From positions 6,016,501 to 6,080,500 of the forward strand of contig OX485807.1 of the NCBI GenBank assembly GCA_950295325.1: DNA of 64,000 nt, read 5' to 3'. The notes beneath the pieces were generated by a model. The model had not been told where the DNA came from. It saw only the letters and a program-made list of their open reading frames with translations, and searched no databases. The position numbers were made by a program, and so were the translations under genes. Positions within the stretch are counted from its first letter, which is position 1; every line of letters begins with the position of its first letter. Origin of the DNA: Polytrichum commune (taxonomy: Eukaryota > Streptophyta > Polytrichopsida > Polytrichales > Polytrichaceae). Of this stretch, positions 21,776 through 33,493 are shown piece by piece.

Positions 21776-22637
21776 CACACATTAGTAAACTTGAAGTGAA
21801 CTTGAGGATGGATTGAAATAACATTAAAAGATTGAACCAAAAAGCGACATTGCTAGTTAGTATCCCCTTAACAACGTCCACATACGTTTATCATTGCCAC
21901 ACTTCCATGCGAGATAACAGAGCCGCAATGTTCTAGGGTTTAGGGTTTAGGGGAGACAAATAAATAATTTTATTCATCATGACAATGGCCTCAAGCCTTG
22001 GAAACTCTCTCATAATTGCAACCTCCAAATGGCCCCAACCCCACCTAAATAGGTTTGCACTTGAAAGCATTGAATGGAGTTGTGGTTGGGTATACATATT
22101 GGTTAAAATATACCGTTGTGACACTTGAAAAAATTAATGTGGCCGCCACCCTTCCTCCCAATGTCGTATGTCATATACACACAAAACCAAAAAAAGATTA
22201 AATATCATAGACTAAGACATATGACGGCTGGGGTATGAGAGGGGCATTGAAAGATGCGCATTTTCTACAATAAACAGAAAACGGGGAATTCTGTCAGGAG
22301 GTTTGAAATAACAAGGCGGGAAAGGCATCCAATGAGGAAGTCGGGCAAGTGGAGGTGGATAGTATAAAGGGGCGCACCCCCCAAAAGTTGGTTCTTTTTT
22401 GCTCTTCTCCCACTCCTGAATTCGTAGAGAGAACTCTTAGTCGGAGCTGTACTTCGAGGTTCGTTCACGCTGTTGTTCATGAGGACCTATTCACAGCATG
22501 CAAGTCCGCAGTGAACTTTGCAATGAGATGAAATTCCACACACCTCTCAATATCCGCTGCATTATACGCCGCATTATACGCTGTATTATACGTCGGTCGA
22601 CACTAGTGTTGGCGGGTTTCAGTCTGACCCTTGTGAG
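21776..22637. other. Non-coding interior of the 18-kb element
   Basis: No supported gene. Short frames (21933-22124, 22265-22531) carry no recognisable motif. The stretch ends in repeated GCATTATACGC phrases (about 22558-22595) just before the palindrome array. Confidence 0.4.
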
Positions 22638-23737
22638 GTTTGGGTCGGTCGACCCAAACCCCTCCACTAGTGTGGGCGGGTTCTAGTCTGACCATTCTAA
22701 GGTTTGGGTCGATCGACCCAAACCCCTCCACTAGTGTGGGCGGGTTCTAGTCTCACCCTTGTGAGGTTTGGGTCGGTCGACCCAAACCCCTTCACTAGTG
22801 TTGGGGGGGGGGTCTAGCCTGACCCTTGTGAGGTTTGGGTCGATCGACCCAAACCCCTTCACTAGTGTTGGGGGGGGGGGGTCTAGTCTGACCCTTGTGA
22901 GGTTTGGGTCGGTCGACCCAAACCCCTTCACTAGTGTTTGGGGGGGGGGGTCTAGTCTGACCCTTGTGAGGTTTGGGTCGGTCGACCCAAACCCCTTCAC
23001 TAGTGTTGGGGGGGGGGTCTAGTCTGACCCTTCTGAGATTTGGGTCGGTCGACCCAAACCCCTACCCCACTATGGGCGTTTATCGTAAAACCTTTCAGAA
23101 GGTTTGGGTCGGTCGACCCAAACTTTTTCGCACATCGTGAACGAATTGTTAATGGCCCTTACCCAAGGTACTCAGAAGGTTTGGACGGACAGAGTAGGAA
23201 CCTTATCCCATCATATGTAATGTTTGGGTCGAGCGACCCAAACCTCATCCCATTGTGGGTGGATTTACACTGTGAAAGTTTGGGTCGACCGACCCAAACC
23301 CTTTCCCAGTGTGGGTGGACTTACCCTGTGAAAGTTTGGGTCGACCGACCCAAACCCCTTCTGAGTGTGGTGGGTTTACCCTGTGAAAGTTTGGGTCGGT
23401 CAACCCAAACCCCTTCCCAGTGTGGATGGATTTAGCCTGTGAAAGTTTGGGTCGACCAACCCAAACCCCTATCCAGTGTGGGTGGATTAACCCCGTCAAA
23501 GATTGGGTCGGTCGACCCAACCCCTTCCCCAGTTTCGGAGGTTGTAGTTGACCATGACAAGGATTGGGTCGGTCGACCCAAAATTTTCCCCATAGCGTGA
23601 TGGAATTCTAAATGGCCCTCAACCCATCATTGTACAAGGTTTGAGTCGGTCGACCGGAACCCGACCCTATCCCACGGGCAAGGTGTGGATGGCCCTCAAT
23701 CCCTGGTGCCACAGGGTTTAGGTCTGCCGACCCAAAC
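22638..23737. repeat. Large palindrome array, about 17 units
   Basis: A tandem array of about 55-75 bp units, each with one palindrome (consensus TTTGGGTCGRTCGACCCAAA) and a spacer such as CCCCTTCACTAGTGTTGGGG or CCCCTTCCCAGTGTGGGTGG. The first perfect copy is at 22638-22659 and the last, diverged one at 23716-23737. The centre varies (GGTCGACC, GATCGATC, GACCGACC, GAGCGACC) but the TTTGGGTC/GACCCAAA arms are kept. Units from about 23.45 kb onward are increasingly mutated. It lies immediately upstream of the transposase-like gene. Confidence 0.92.
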
Positions 23738-23937
23738 TCCCACCCAAAATATTTTGTGGAACATTTTGTGGACTGACGCATAGTATTGGGAGCTCACATT
23801 GCATTTGTGTTGCAAATGTCTTGATCCTCAGTGTCCCCATTTATCGTGATGTTTTGCATTTTCCAATATTTGATTTTTTTGGACCCTTACGTTGTGTCCA
23901 TGTTTGTTGAGGTTTCATGTGCATTTGTGTAGGCGCA

Positions 23938-26900
23938 ATGGAGGGAGTTGGTGGAAGAGGGGATTCCTTCTCTGAAGACATGGGCAGCACCCAATCTCTG
24001 TCTGGGGATGAGCTAGACATTGTCGGGGAGGATAGTTTTGATGACAGTGCAGATGAAGGTCATTTGGGGAGTCCTTCGCCATCTGACATTTTTTGCCCCA
24101 TTGTGGAATGTGCGGGGCTTTCACGAGCTTCATGGGTGAATTTGGATGTGGTACTTGTTAATGACAGTGGAGTTGCTGTGGCGGAGGGTATTTGTCGTAA
24201 CACACATCCACAAGATTGCATTGATGAACACTCCCTTGGCACCGAGGACGTTGGAGTTGTTATATTATAATCACTTGTACATTCGGAAGTCAATCCAACT
24301 CATAGGTTCTCGTTGCGAAGGTGGCCGTTGAGGAATGTGACAATTGAGGGGGTTAGCTTGCGCGACCATGAGCGACGACACGTCCAAATCCAACAGGAGC
24401 TCCAAGCAAACATTCGGCCACGCAAAGGCCTTCGGAAGTACGAAACATTGACACGTCCTACTCCGTCTGCAAATAAGTGTAAACGTCAAAGGTTGCTCTG
24501 TGAGGAGTCTATTAGAGAAGTTGCTACGAAGGATTGTTGTGTACATCGTTGTTGCCAATTGTTCCCAAGAGATAAATTGAAGGCCATCCGTGAAGAAATG
24601 TGGCTTGGAGATTTCCGTCTAAGATCCACCAAAAAACTTGATGTCCATAGGGCGATACATGTGAACGGAGCGGGTCGCAAGGTCATCACCCTTGAGAGCA
24701 TAGACGTGTGTTGTACGGCATGGTACACCATTCACGGTGTGTCGAAAGCGGAATTTTATAGACAAGCCGCGTATGCCAATGAAGGCCGCCGTGCCCGTCA
24801 CCATGGGAACACGGGCTTAAAGAAACCAAGAGAAGCAACGAGACAAGCAACAGCCACTCTGGCAACCATCATTGTCCCCCTTGCCGATGCAATGCCGCAC
24901 AAAACACGGACACTCGCAACCGGTGAAAAGGTTGTGGAGAAGGTTCTTCCTACAGGCACGAAATGGAAAGACATATTGTTGGACGTAAACGCAGTTGGCG
25001 AGAAGGCCGGGTTGGACCCAATTTCGTTGTCGAAACTGAGTGCTATCAAAAAATCTCACTTTAGCGAATACATCACAAAAAGACGAGGCGACAAATTTGC
25101 CCGTTGTTCCAAATGCGAGAAGTTGAAACGCCTTCGAGATGCACACACGATGGGGACAGAGTCCTATGCCGCACATCAAATGAACTATTTCAAGCATGTG
25201 AACATGCAAGAGGCACACCGTAATGATTACTACACAAATAGAGCTTTGTCCATCTCCAGGCCTTTGGAAGTCCTTACAATCATCCATGACAAAATGGACC
25301 ATGCCAAAACAGCCTCACCATGTTTTGCAAATCGAATAAAAGTCACGGACGGCCTTTTTAAGCTTCCTGTTTCGGTTACAGGTGATTTTGATAACAATTG
25401 CATTGCATTACCTAAACACAAATTTGTGCGTTTAGGTTTGTACTTGGGGCCATACATGTACACCATGTGAATTTTTTGGTGTTATAGTTGAATATTAAAC
25501 CATTGGGTTGCCTTTGCAGGAATGATTGCACATGGGCATGGAGATGTCAAGTATGCTCATTATGCTCTTGATTTGTATCCGGGGGATTCAAACCACACGA
25601 TAGGGTCATTTGCAAAGCTTTTACGTGATTTGGAGAAACCGCCGTCCTATTCATCAAGATTGCTATTTGAAAACTCGGGATCAACACCTCTATATGAAGC
25701 GGTCTTGGATGGAAGAGATGTATGCGTGCACTCATTGCCGGAGCCACCAAGTGAAGATGTGATTGCCAAGAATTTGCCCCCAACTCTGCGTGTCCAATTG
25801 GACAATTGTGCGAAGGACAATAAAAGTAGATATGTTTTTGCATATTGGTCGTTGTTGGTTGCGAAAGGCATTTTCAAGGAGGTTTTTGTGTCCTTTCTAT
25901 TGGTAGGCCACACGCACGATGATATTGATGCGTCCTTTGGGCGGTGGAGCATGAAGTTGCGCGAGGAGGATTTTCCAACAATCCTATTGTTGATGAAGTC
26001 GTACATGGATTTGGAGAACATTCCCGTCATCCCACATATGATTGAGGAGGTTCCAGACTTCAAGGCATTTATAGAACCGTATATTCGAAGCGGAGCTCAC
26101 CGATTGATCGGGCATACGAAGGCACAACAATTTCGGTTCTACGTGCGTGACGATGGTGTCCCCGCCATGCAATACAAGTTGTTGTGCACATCACAAGACT
26201 GGAGCCCGCCGGAGGGTCTCCTTGTATGGCGTATTGATGGGGAAGGAAGGACGATGTTGCCTGACGGAGAGCCTAAGCCTTGCAAACCAATACCCATGAA
26301 GAATTTGGAGGACATTTGTAAAGGCATATCAAGCTTTATACAATATTGGGAGAGTTTGAGGGTAGCGGATGTTGGTGGATCGTGTTGGCTTCGTTACGGA
26401 AGTTGGATACAATATTGGACACGTGTTCGTGGCGCTTTGGCAAACCTTCATCAAGATACACCCCTTACTTTAAGGCATGGGTTTTGGCCACAAACACGTG
26501 TCAATGTACAAGCTTCGGAGGCTAGTCTTTTGGGAAATGGAGAGGTTCGAGAGGAGTTTGATGTGGACGACCATTACGTGGGGCCTGCTAGTAGTCGTCC
26601 GCCACCATTTTTCCGCATTGCAGTGGATTGTCATGAAGGTTATATGCTCATTTTGCGTCCTGGAGATGAGACATATGCAAAGCCAGTGTGGGTAGCAAGA
26701 GCTTTGTCCAAACCAAATTTTGTAACTTCCAGCCCTCATTTTCGACAAATACAAGTAGAGTACTACCGACCGACATCACGGAATGAAGATGTTGTTCGGC
26801 ATTATACAGGCTGGGATACAAACCCTAACTTTCAGTGGAAGGTGGATTCTGAGCATGGTCCATCTTGGATAGATATAGATTCCATATTCATAGCATGGAA

Positions 26901-27006
26901 ACCACGGAAAAATCATAGTGGATCGGTGTCCATCCCTCAAAAGTACATAACTTTTGCAAAAGACAACCTTGCTCGGATCGCAGAAGAAGCAACCCACGTT
27001 AAATGA
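23938..27006 (+). CDS. DUF7869-type transposase-like protein
   Basis: Segments 23938-24187, 24290-25381 and 25520-27006 give about 942 codons. The second intron is firm: donor ACAG|GTGATT, acceptor CTTTGCAG, phase 1, rebuilding ...VSVTG|MIAHGHGD. The first is tentative: an in-frame TAA at 24268 separates two frames in the same phase, and a 102-bp intron 24188-24289 would remove it; a disabling stop is the alternative. The N-terminus is acidic; then a Cys/His cluster (CCVHRCC, near residues 160-170) and CSKC. The C-terminal half has VQLDNCAKDNKSRYVFAY and FLLVGHTHDDIDASFG, the hallmark pattern of the DUF7869/transposase-derived family; the Asp residues may be catalytic. Likely the element's mobility protein (inference). 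Confidence 0.75.
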
Positions 27007-27509
27007 GAAGTTGGTAGGATTGTGTTAGCATGATTATAGTGTAATATGTAATTCGACGAATATATATTACTCATATGTGTGCTCCTCAAACTTGGGGCAA
27101 AGTTTGGGTAGAACTTGCGAATGCTATATTGTTTGGGGTTGGATGAATATCCATTTACTATATTTCAATACAAATGTGAAGTTCATTTTTTTATTAAGTT
27201 TGGGACTAAATTGTCCATTGAAGAAAAATGCATTTATTGCATGCACTTTGTATGTTGCAATGTCTATATTTTATTGACCATGCTAATAATATAAACCATT
27301 TTATATGTTTATTGGATGAAACTAGTTTGGAGTGCTCTACCCAAAGTGTTTTTGTTGATGAAGTTGGTGTTGAGTGCTCTACCATATGTGCTTATGTCCA
27401 CACATAATAGATTTGGGATATTAGAACATATAATATATTTGAGATTGTTCGCAATATAGTTTCGGAACACGGAATGTTGTTTGATCCATATATTAATTTG
27501 AGACTAGAG
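27007..27509. repeat. Right subterminal region
   Basis: Non-coding AT-rich sequence between the transposase-like gene and the right terminus. Two repeats containing GAGTGCTCTACC (about 27331-27350 and 27372-27386) read on the minus strand as TTTGGGTAGAGCACTCCAAA, resembling the left subterminal core GTTTAGGTAGGGCAATCC in inverted arrangement. Confidence 0.55.
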
Positions 27510-27537
27510 AAAGTCTCAATTTAACGAATATAGTGTT
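27510..27537 (-). repeat. Right terminal inverted repeat
   Basis: Exact complement of 9334-9361 over all 28 bases, followed directly by ATGT (27538-27541). Confidence 0.88.
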
Positions 27538-28720
27538 ATGTTGCTTCCAAAGCTTTTGTTGTTTGCGGGGAAGGAAATCTCCTTGTTGGCGGGCATGGTG
27601 CAGTAAGGTGAGGGGGAATGTTTGTTTATACATGTCCCATTGATGCAATTACTGAGTATGTTTTTTATATCTTGGAATTTGTCTTGGGCAAATTCCCATT
27701 CAATGGAGGTCATTGATGGGCTTTGTAGAGCTTTGGTGAGTAGTTGTGGTTCTAGATTGATGGCTTCTTGGAACTTAGTGAGGAACGTTTGTATGCTTTC
27801 TTGGGGGATTGGGTAGGTAATTTATGATTGGTATTTTGGTGATTAATGTGATTTTCCAAGTATTGCACAAAGTTGAGTGTGAGGCTAATTGGGTAATGGT
27901 TTAAATTTTGATTTTGATTAGTTAAGGTTTGGCATTTTGGTAGGGTTAGAAGTGGGTAGTTGGTGTAGAAACCATTTGTAAGGCTAGTGGAGGTTTAGTT
28001 TGGTCACCCTGTTGTGAGAAGGTTTCATTGTTGCGGATGGGGCGAAGGGCTAGGCCTTGCATGAATTGTGCCCAATCTTTGTCCTCTCAGTTAAGGGTTT
28101 GGGGAATGTCGTCGTGTATGTAGCCAACTAGGAGGATGTCACTATTGATGTCCCTTGCTAATATCACTTTGTGTGTAAGATGGTTTTTTGGTAAGAATAT
28201 TGATTTGATCTTTGATTATTGGGATGTGTGTGAAGTTAGTAGGATGTGAGGGCATGTGCATGTTCATCATGAGTAGTGTTAGATATTTTAAAGACTAGTA
28301 GATACGGTGATATGTTCCTTGGCGTGGGGATTTTGATAATATTTTCCAGTAAAGTATATGTTTTTGTGGATTATGGCAATGGTGCCGCCTCTTGGAGGTT
28401 CAAATATTGTGAATTGTGGGTTTCTTTGTAGATTTGTGTCATTTGCATGATTATAGAGGATTTTATATTCCAAGAATCGATTGTCTGTGTAGGTGGTAGA
28501 TTTGTGTCTTCAAAAGTTTGGTTTCTTGTAGTAGAATAATGGTGGGTTTGTCTTGTATGTTTTCTATTCGTTCCATAATGCCTAGGAGGTTGGAGCTAAT
28601 ATGGCCTAGTGGTCCATGTAATAATGTGGATAAATATGGTGGATGTTTGTGTGGGTTGTGTTTGTGTTGGTGGATGTGTTGGTAGGTTAATGTTTGGGTT
28701 TGGTGTGAATCCAATTATGT
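27538..28720 (-). pseudogene. LINE ORF2 fragment, endonuclease part (decayed)
   Basis: Minus-strand frames show an apurinic-endonuclease-like start (NIQDKPTIILLQETKL near 28.55 kb; the QET motif is typical of LINE endonucleases) and RGGTIAIIHKN near 28.37 kb. Further down, a minus-strand frame containing RKQQKLWKQHL runs into the right end of the 18-kb element and continues left of it as KTYHLIRKAI. Frame changes between the segments show decay. With 7440-9333 this is one LINE. Confidence 0.8.
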
Positions 28721-30279
28721 GGTAGTTGCATTTGATGAGTTCGTGGATGAATTGATTTGGGATAAATGGGAGGTTTTGTTTGAGTTGTTGTGGTGTGATA
28801 TTCTGTTGTGAGTGTTTTGTTGATTAATGTATTCATAGGTGGTTATGGTTGGGGAGATTGAGTGTTGTGATTAGTTGCGATGGGTGGGGAGGTCCTTTGT
28901 GTTGGGATGGACATGTCTCCGGGAGGGCGTCAAGTCGTTTAAGAATGGTAAGGCACCTTGGGTCTAGTTGCCTAGCAAGTTGTTGGTCACATTGGTGGGG
29001 GATGGAGCTAATAGTTATCATGAAGGCATAGAGTTGGAAGTGGGGTGGGTATTTCGATAGGAGGAACTATATATTTCAAAGTTCAGGAGGTGATTATGAT
29101 TGTTAATACGTTTGTTGGGGGAGAGGTATGGGGTAAAAATGTCTTCAAGGTGCAAGTAATATGGTTTAATCTTAGGGTGATGGGCATGAAGTATTGCATT
29201 TGTCTTTGTGTATGTTCTTTTGGAAGGTTGTTTAGTATGTGTTTGAGTGGTCCGGGATTTGGTTGGATGTCGCTTCCAATAGTATAAGCATGCTTAAGTC
29301 TATTATTTGATTTATGATTGTGGTTGTTTTGGATTTTTTGAGGTGTGCTTTTACAATCAAGTAATATTTGATGTAGGTTATGTTTAAATTAGATTATGTG
29401 GTTATTGGTTTGGTAGGGGTTGTGCTTTTTAGGTGAGTTATGATTTGTGGGGGGTGGATGTGCAAGGTAGATGTATGTGGGGAGATATGAAGAGTGATAT
29501 TATGTATGATACGTGTTGTGTGGGCGTGATGTGCCAATGTGGGTTGGGATTGATGGGGGCTATGTAGTTTATGAGGGGCATGCAATCGGTGTTTTTAATG
29601 TGGTGGAGGCTTAGGTGCGTGAGAATAAATGATATTTTTGATTATTGTAGGTTTGAGATAGGTTGTGTGACGCGTATTATGTGTGGTTTTGGATATTTTG
29701 TGATTGTGCGTACCTTTTGTGGCATTGGTGTAGAGTGTTTTGAGGATCAAGAGGCTAACAAGAGTGAGAGAAAATATAGATGTGTTGGGATCTTTGAGGA
29801 TGTTGTGTTTGATTATATGATGAGTGATGCAAGTGTGTCAGTCATTGAGAAATGTCTTTTCGTGCAAGAGTTAAATTTTTGGTAGGAGGGTTACGATGGA
29901 TAGTATCAAAACAAGTCTTATGTGCAGGGATTTGTGTAAATTGCACACTTTATTAAAATGAGGGTAGAGGAAACAAATAATAAAAAATACACGCATGCTA
30001 ATCAAAGTGGCCCATTGTGATGATATCATTGAGGATGTAGAGGGTAGAGCATTAGATTGCTTGTAGTCAATAAAAATATAAAGGAAGAAGCTTGAGAAAG
30101 AATAAGGTTAGAATAAGGCTACCATGCTAGTCCGAAGAGGGATACGAGTTATCCCATATTGTTTGTGTGAACCAATGAAGAGAAGAAAAGCAATAAAATG
30201 CAAAGCAAGGAGAGCATGAGACCATCTCACTCCAAGCATTGTTCATATGCCTTTGTATAGGTGTCTATGCTTGTGCAAT
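28721..30279 (-). pseudogene. LINE interior, decayed
   Basis: The minus strand stays A/C-rich and the plus strand G/T-rich as in the neighbouring LINE parts, with short Pro/His/Thr-rich frames (for example 29394-29585) but no identifiable domain. About 29.9-30.3 kb departs from this composition and may be a separate small insertion. Confidence 0.4.
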
Positions 30280-31230
30280 CTTATCTCCTATTGATTCCAA
30301 TAGAGGAGATATTCAATAGGAGGGTTGTAGCTTTGCCGAAGGTTTTGTGGGTGGTTGTGTTGAGGTGAACTATGATAGCCGGGTGGAGCTTGAAGTTGGA
30401 GTGGATGGCCGCCCATGTGTGTGGATGTGCTAGGGCCTTGTTGGTTGGAGGTGGGGTGGTGTTGGTAGAGGCTAGGGAGAGGCATGACAAAGTTTTGAGT
30501 GATTGCATGCATTATTTGTTGGGATAATTGGACCTCTATAGCCATAGTATGTTGATGGCATGGTGGATGATGTTGTTGGTGGTTGCGTCAACATTGGTAG
30601 TGGTATTGGGGTTGATATTGGTGGTGAGCTGTGCAAGCTTGCCATTGAACTTCTCTTCCCACTCTTGCACAAATTTGGTGAAGAGGGTTTCAGTGAGGGT
30701 GGAATTGGTGTTGGCGTTACCCATGGCCTCCAGTTGTTGGGCAATTGCCTCATGAGCCGGTGTGCAAGTGAGGTGCAAGGCGGTCTTGTTGGGGTCCGAT
30801 AGGTCAATAAAGTCAACTCATCTCATGAACACATATATGGATTTGTGAATTCATTTGGTGTAGAAGGCGGCATTGAGACATTGAAGATGGCACCAACCCG
30901 TTTGCTTGTCCTTCGCATGGTTGACGTTGTTGCCAAAGTTGAAGCTGATTATGTTGTCGTCTCCAATCTTGTTCTTGAGGGTCATGACTATGGATGTTCA
31001 GGTCTCTTTTGGGTGAGATTATTAGCAACTAAGGTAGTGGCAATGCGAAGTTCCAAGGGTGCGGTGGATTCTTTATCCCTTGTGATGTTAACTTGGATTT
31101 TCTCATGTTGGAAGATTAATCCATATTTGAGTAGGACATCTCTAGCTTCCTCGAAGATGACAACAAGAAATGCAAAGTCTTTGGTGGCACCAAGTTTAGT
31201 GACGCTCATAAATTAATGTTTGTTTTCCTT
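30280..31230 (-). pseudogene. LINE ORF1-like region (decayed)
   Basis: Overlapping minus-strand frames give Gln/Pro/His-rich text (LSQQIMHAITQNFVMPLP), a segment EWEEKFNGKLAQLTTNIN that could be helical, DWRRQHNQLQLWQQRQPC, and upstream QVNITRDKESTAPLELRIAT. Position 5' of the endonuclease part and composition suit a LINE ORF1 (nucleic-acid-binding coat-like protein). Frame changes between segments mean it is not intact. I recognise no exact family. Confidence 0.5.
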
Positions 31231-32600
31231 CATAGTAGGTATTGGCCTGACACCGCATCCAATCTTTTGTTGGGGTAGAGCTTTTTGGGTGACTCATAGG
31301 ACAACATGTCAAAGGGTGTGGAATTCAACAGCTTTGCTTGGGGGTCGTAAACATTCAAATTCATGGGTCTTTAGTTAGTTAGTTAGATAGTTTTTATTTA
31401 TTTATTTTCTATCTCTCAATGTCATTTTCCCTCTTTCTATGGCAATGGCCTCATAAATGGGGAAGTCGAGCCACATTTGAGAGACAATATCAATTCCAGA
31501 GGTGGTTCCCTTGCTTCGTGTTCGAGGTGTGGTCTCTTTCCTTTGTTGGGTGTTGATTGGGGCCATTCTCTCTTCTCTATCTCGTTTTCTTCATTTTGCA
31601 ATTGGTGTGGACTCTTCTAGATTAGTGATTGCAAGTGTAGCCTCTAGGTAGGGTTGGTCACCAATGGGACTACTTTGTGAAATTAAGTGTCTTAGGGAGC
31701 TACTTCCTTGGGTTGGAGATACATTTTTCAACTCCATATCAAGATCATTGCCATTGATAGCCATGTCATCACTCTTGAGAGGTTCTTGAAAATTGTGGCT
31801 CCTGGTTGATTCTATATTTTGTAATCTTTTGGTCGCAATAATCTCCCCATCTTTGCTACCAACTACTGATGTTGGGCAGTGTGTTCTTGTGATGGCATGT
31901 CTTTGTTGCCAATTGTTGGTGTTGGGTGGTGCGCTCTTGGTGTTGATCAGCTACTGATATTGTGCTTCTTCCTTGGTGCATGTGTGTATTGGCTAAACTC
32001 TCGGTTTCTTAACTATGCGCTCTTGCTAGTTTGTATGGATGCTAGTTGTTGTGGTTTTGAGTTGAGGTTTTTGGTTTATGTACTAGTGGATTTGTGGACT
32101 TGGCTGGGTGTGGGTGTAGGTATTGCAGATTAAGGTGTAGCATATTGGTGGTAGTGCGCCATGGTCAGGTTTATTTATTTATTTACGGATGTTTTGGTAT
32201 AGTATGTGTGTATGAGTGACGTGTTTGTTATTGTGGGGGGACTGATGGGGTTTATGTGAGGTGTGGTGTGTATTTTTGTTCTTGTGGGGGTGGTCGTGGG
32301 ATGCATGGTGGGTGATTTTGGCTTAGATATGTCTTGGTTTGATTTTTGAGAGGCTTTGTTGATTTAATGCGCTTTGTTTGCATGCAAGATTTGGAGCATG
32401 GAATTGGTAGCGTTCTTTGTGGCTTGAAGTGTGGATTCGGAAGTAGGTGGTGTAGGATTTTTCGAATGTAGATCATATTGAGGTCTTGGTTGGGCTTGTG
32501 CGTTTTTCTTGAGGATGAGGTTGAGGCATTGCTAGTTAGGGTTTGGGGGCAGATGAGTGGATCCTTGGTGGAGGTTTGGTAAATGGATTTGTACAGGAGA
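31231..32600 (-). other. Probable LINE 5' region
   Basis: Composition continues G/T-rich on the plus strand to about 32.6 kb and then changes. No domain is recognisable; the long minus-strand frame 32252-32935 is low-complexity and crosses the composition boundary. I could not find the LINE's 5' end or its target duplication. Confidence 0.35.
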
Positions 32601-33478
32601 TTGTGAGAAGATATGATGGACTTTTGTTGGGTGATTGATGTAGTATCTCTATGGTAGTGTAGCGTGTAGTCACACTTTTGTAAAATGAAGAAGAGTACGA
32701 TAATGAATAAAGTTGTCTTACCAAATCTAATGCGCCGTGAGGTTTTCTCCACGGTCGTAACGTCACAGTGGTGGTATTGATTTGGATTTGACAGATCGTA
32801 AAGCAAATTTGCTTCCCCCCTAGTCAATACAACACCCATAGCAATGCAAATTTGGAGCGAACATGAAAAACGAACGCCACTGAATTTCTTCCGCACACCA
32901 GAGACTTCTTCTTCTTCTTCTAACAAAATAATCATGTTGTTCTATGCGATCGTTTAAATGACCTCTTATAACTTTTGCGTTTGTGTTCTGAAACTTGAAT
33001 GTTTATATCCAACGTATATAACTATAACTTACTATGCTTCCACGTACTCAGACTACCATCTTATGCGAGTTCTCAATTTCACATGTACATCCATTTCCAC
33101 CTAGTTTTCCACTTGAGCCGGGATTCGATTGTATACAAGATTCGATTATACTGTTTACCTCCTTCTGGGGTGAATGAATCCAAATGCTTTGTTCTCAAAA
33201 GCAAATATTCTTTATGTATTCAAATGCAAATACATAAAGAATACGCTTTCATGGTGGCTGAGGAATAAGGAATTCACTGTGCTGCTACTGCTAATAAATC
33301 TGTTGAAATTCCAACAGATAAGAACAGAAATAGTTGAGCAGAAACAGGGCTTTCAGACTCAACCCTCAGATTGTTCGGAGGCCCCACTTGTACTCAAATT
33401 GTGCCCAAATACTAAAAATGGTTGGCTGTGGGGTGTGAGTGGATTCCATTGCATACAGTAATAAATCATAACCACACT
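32601..33478. other. Intergenic, no gene seen
   Basis: Mixed sequence with a TTC microsatellite (about 32908-32920). No supported coding frame. Confidence 0.4.
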
Positions 33479-33493
33479 GATATGTGCATTTAG

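Larger units (their letters stand above)
9334..27537. mobile_element. 18.2-kb TIR-bounded multi-gene transposon
   Basis: Perfect 28-bp inverted termini (outer bases AACACTATATTCG) lie at 9334-9361 and 27510-27537, flanked by ATGT at 9330-9333 and 27538-27541. The flanks are two halves of one minus-strand LINE ORF2, and joining them with one ATGT kept gives a continuous frame over the junction. Cargo: a four-exon minus-strand gene with ParB-like and FCP1-like parts, a smaller minus-strand coding fragment, a plus-strand DUF7869-type transposase-like gene, subterminal repeats and many palindromes; a CACTA element is nested inside. A 4-bp duplication is known for Sola, Ginger, Chapaev and some Academ transposons, so superfamily assignment stays open. 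Confidence 0.85.

Noticed and set aside
23040-23520. Overlapping plus- and minus-strand frames through the palindrome array
   Set aside because: Same artefact of stop-free palindromes and GC-rich spacers.
22638-23737. The regularly spaced palindromes look like a CRISPR array
   Set aside because: Spacers are themselves near-identical, units degrade to one side, there are no cas genes, and the setting is a eukaryotic nuclear genome.
32252-32935. A 227-codon minus-strand frame as a gene
   Set aside because: Low-complexity Pro/Thr/Lys text that crosses a composition boundary; no domain; probably LINE leader plus flank.
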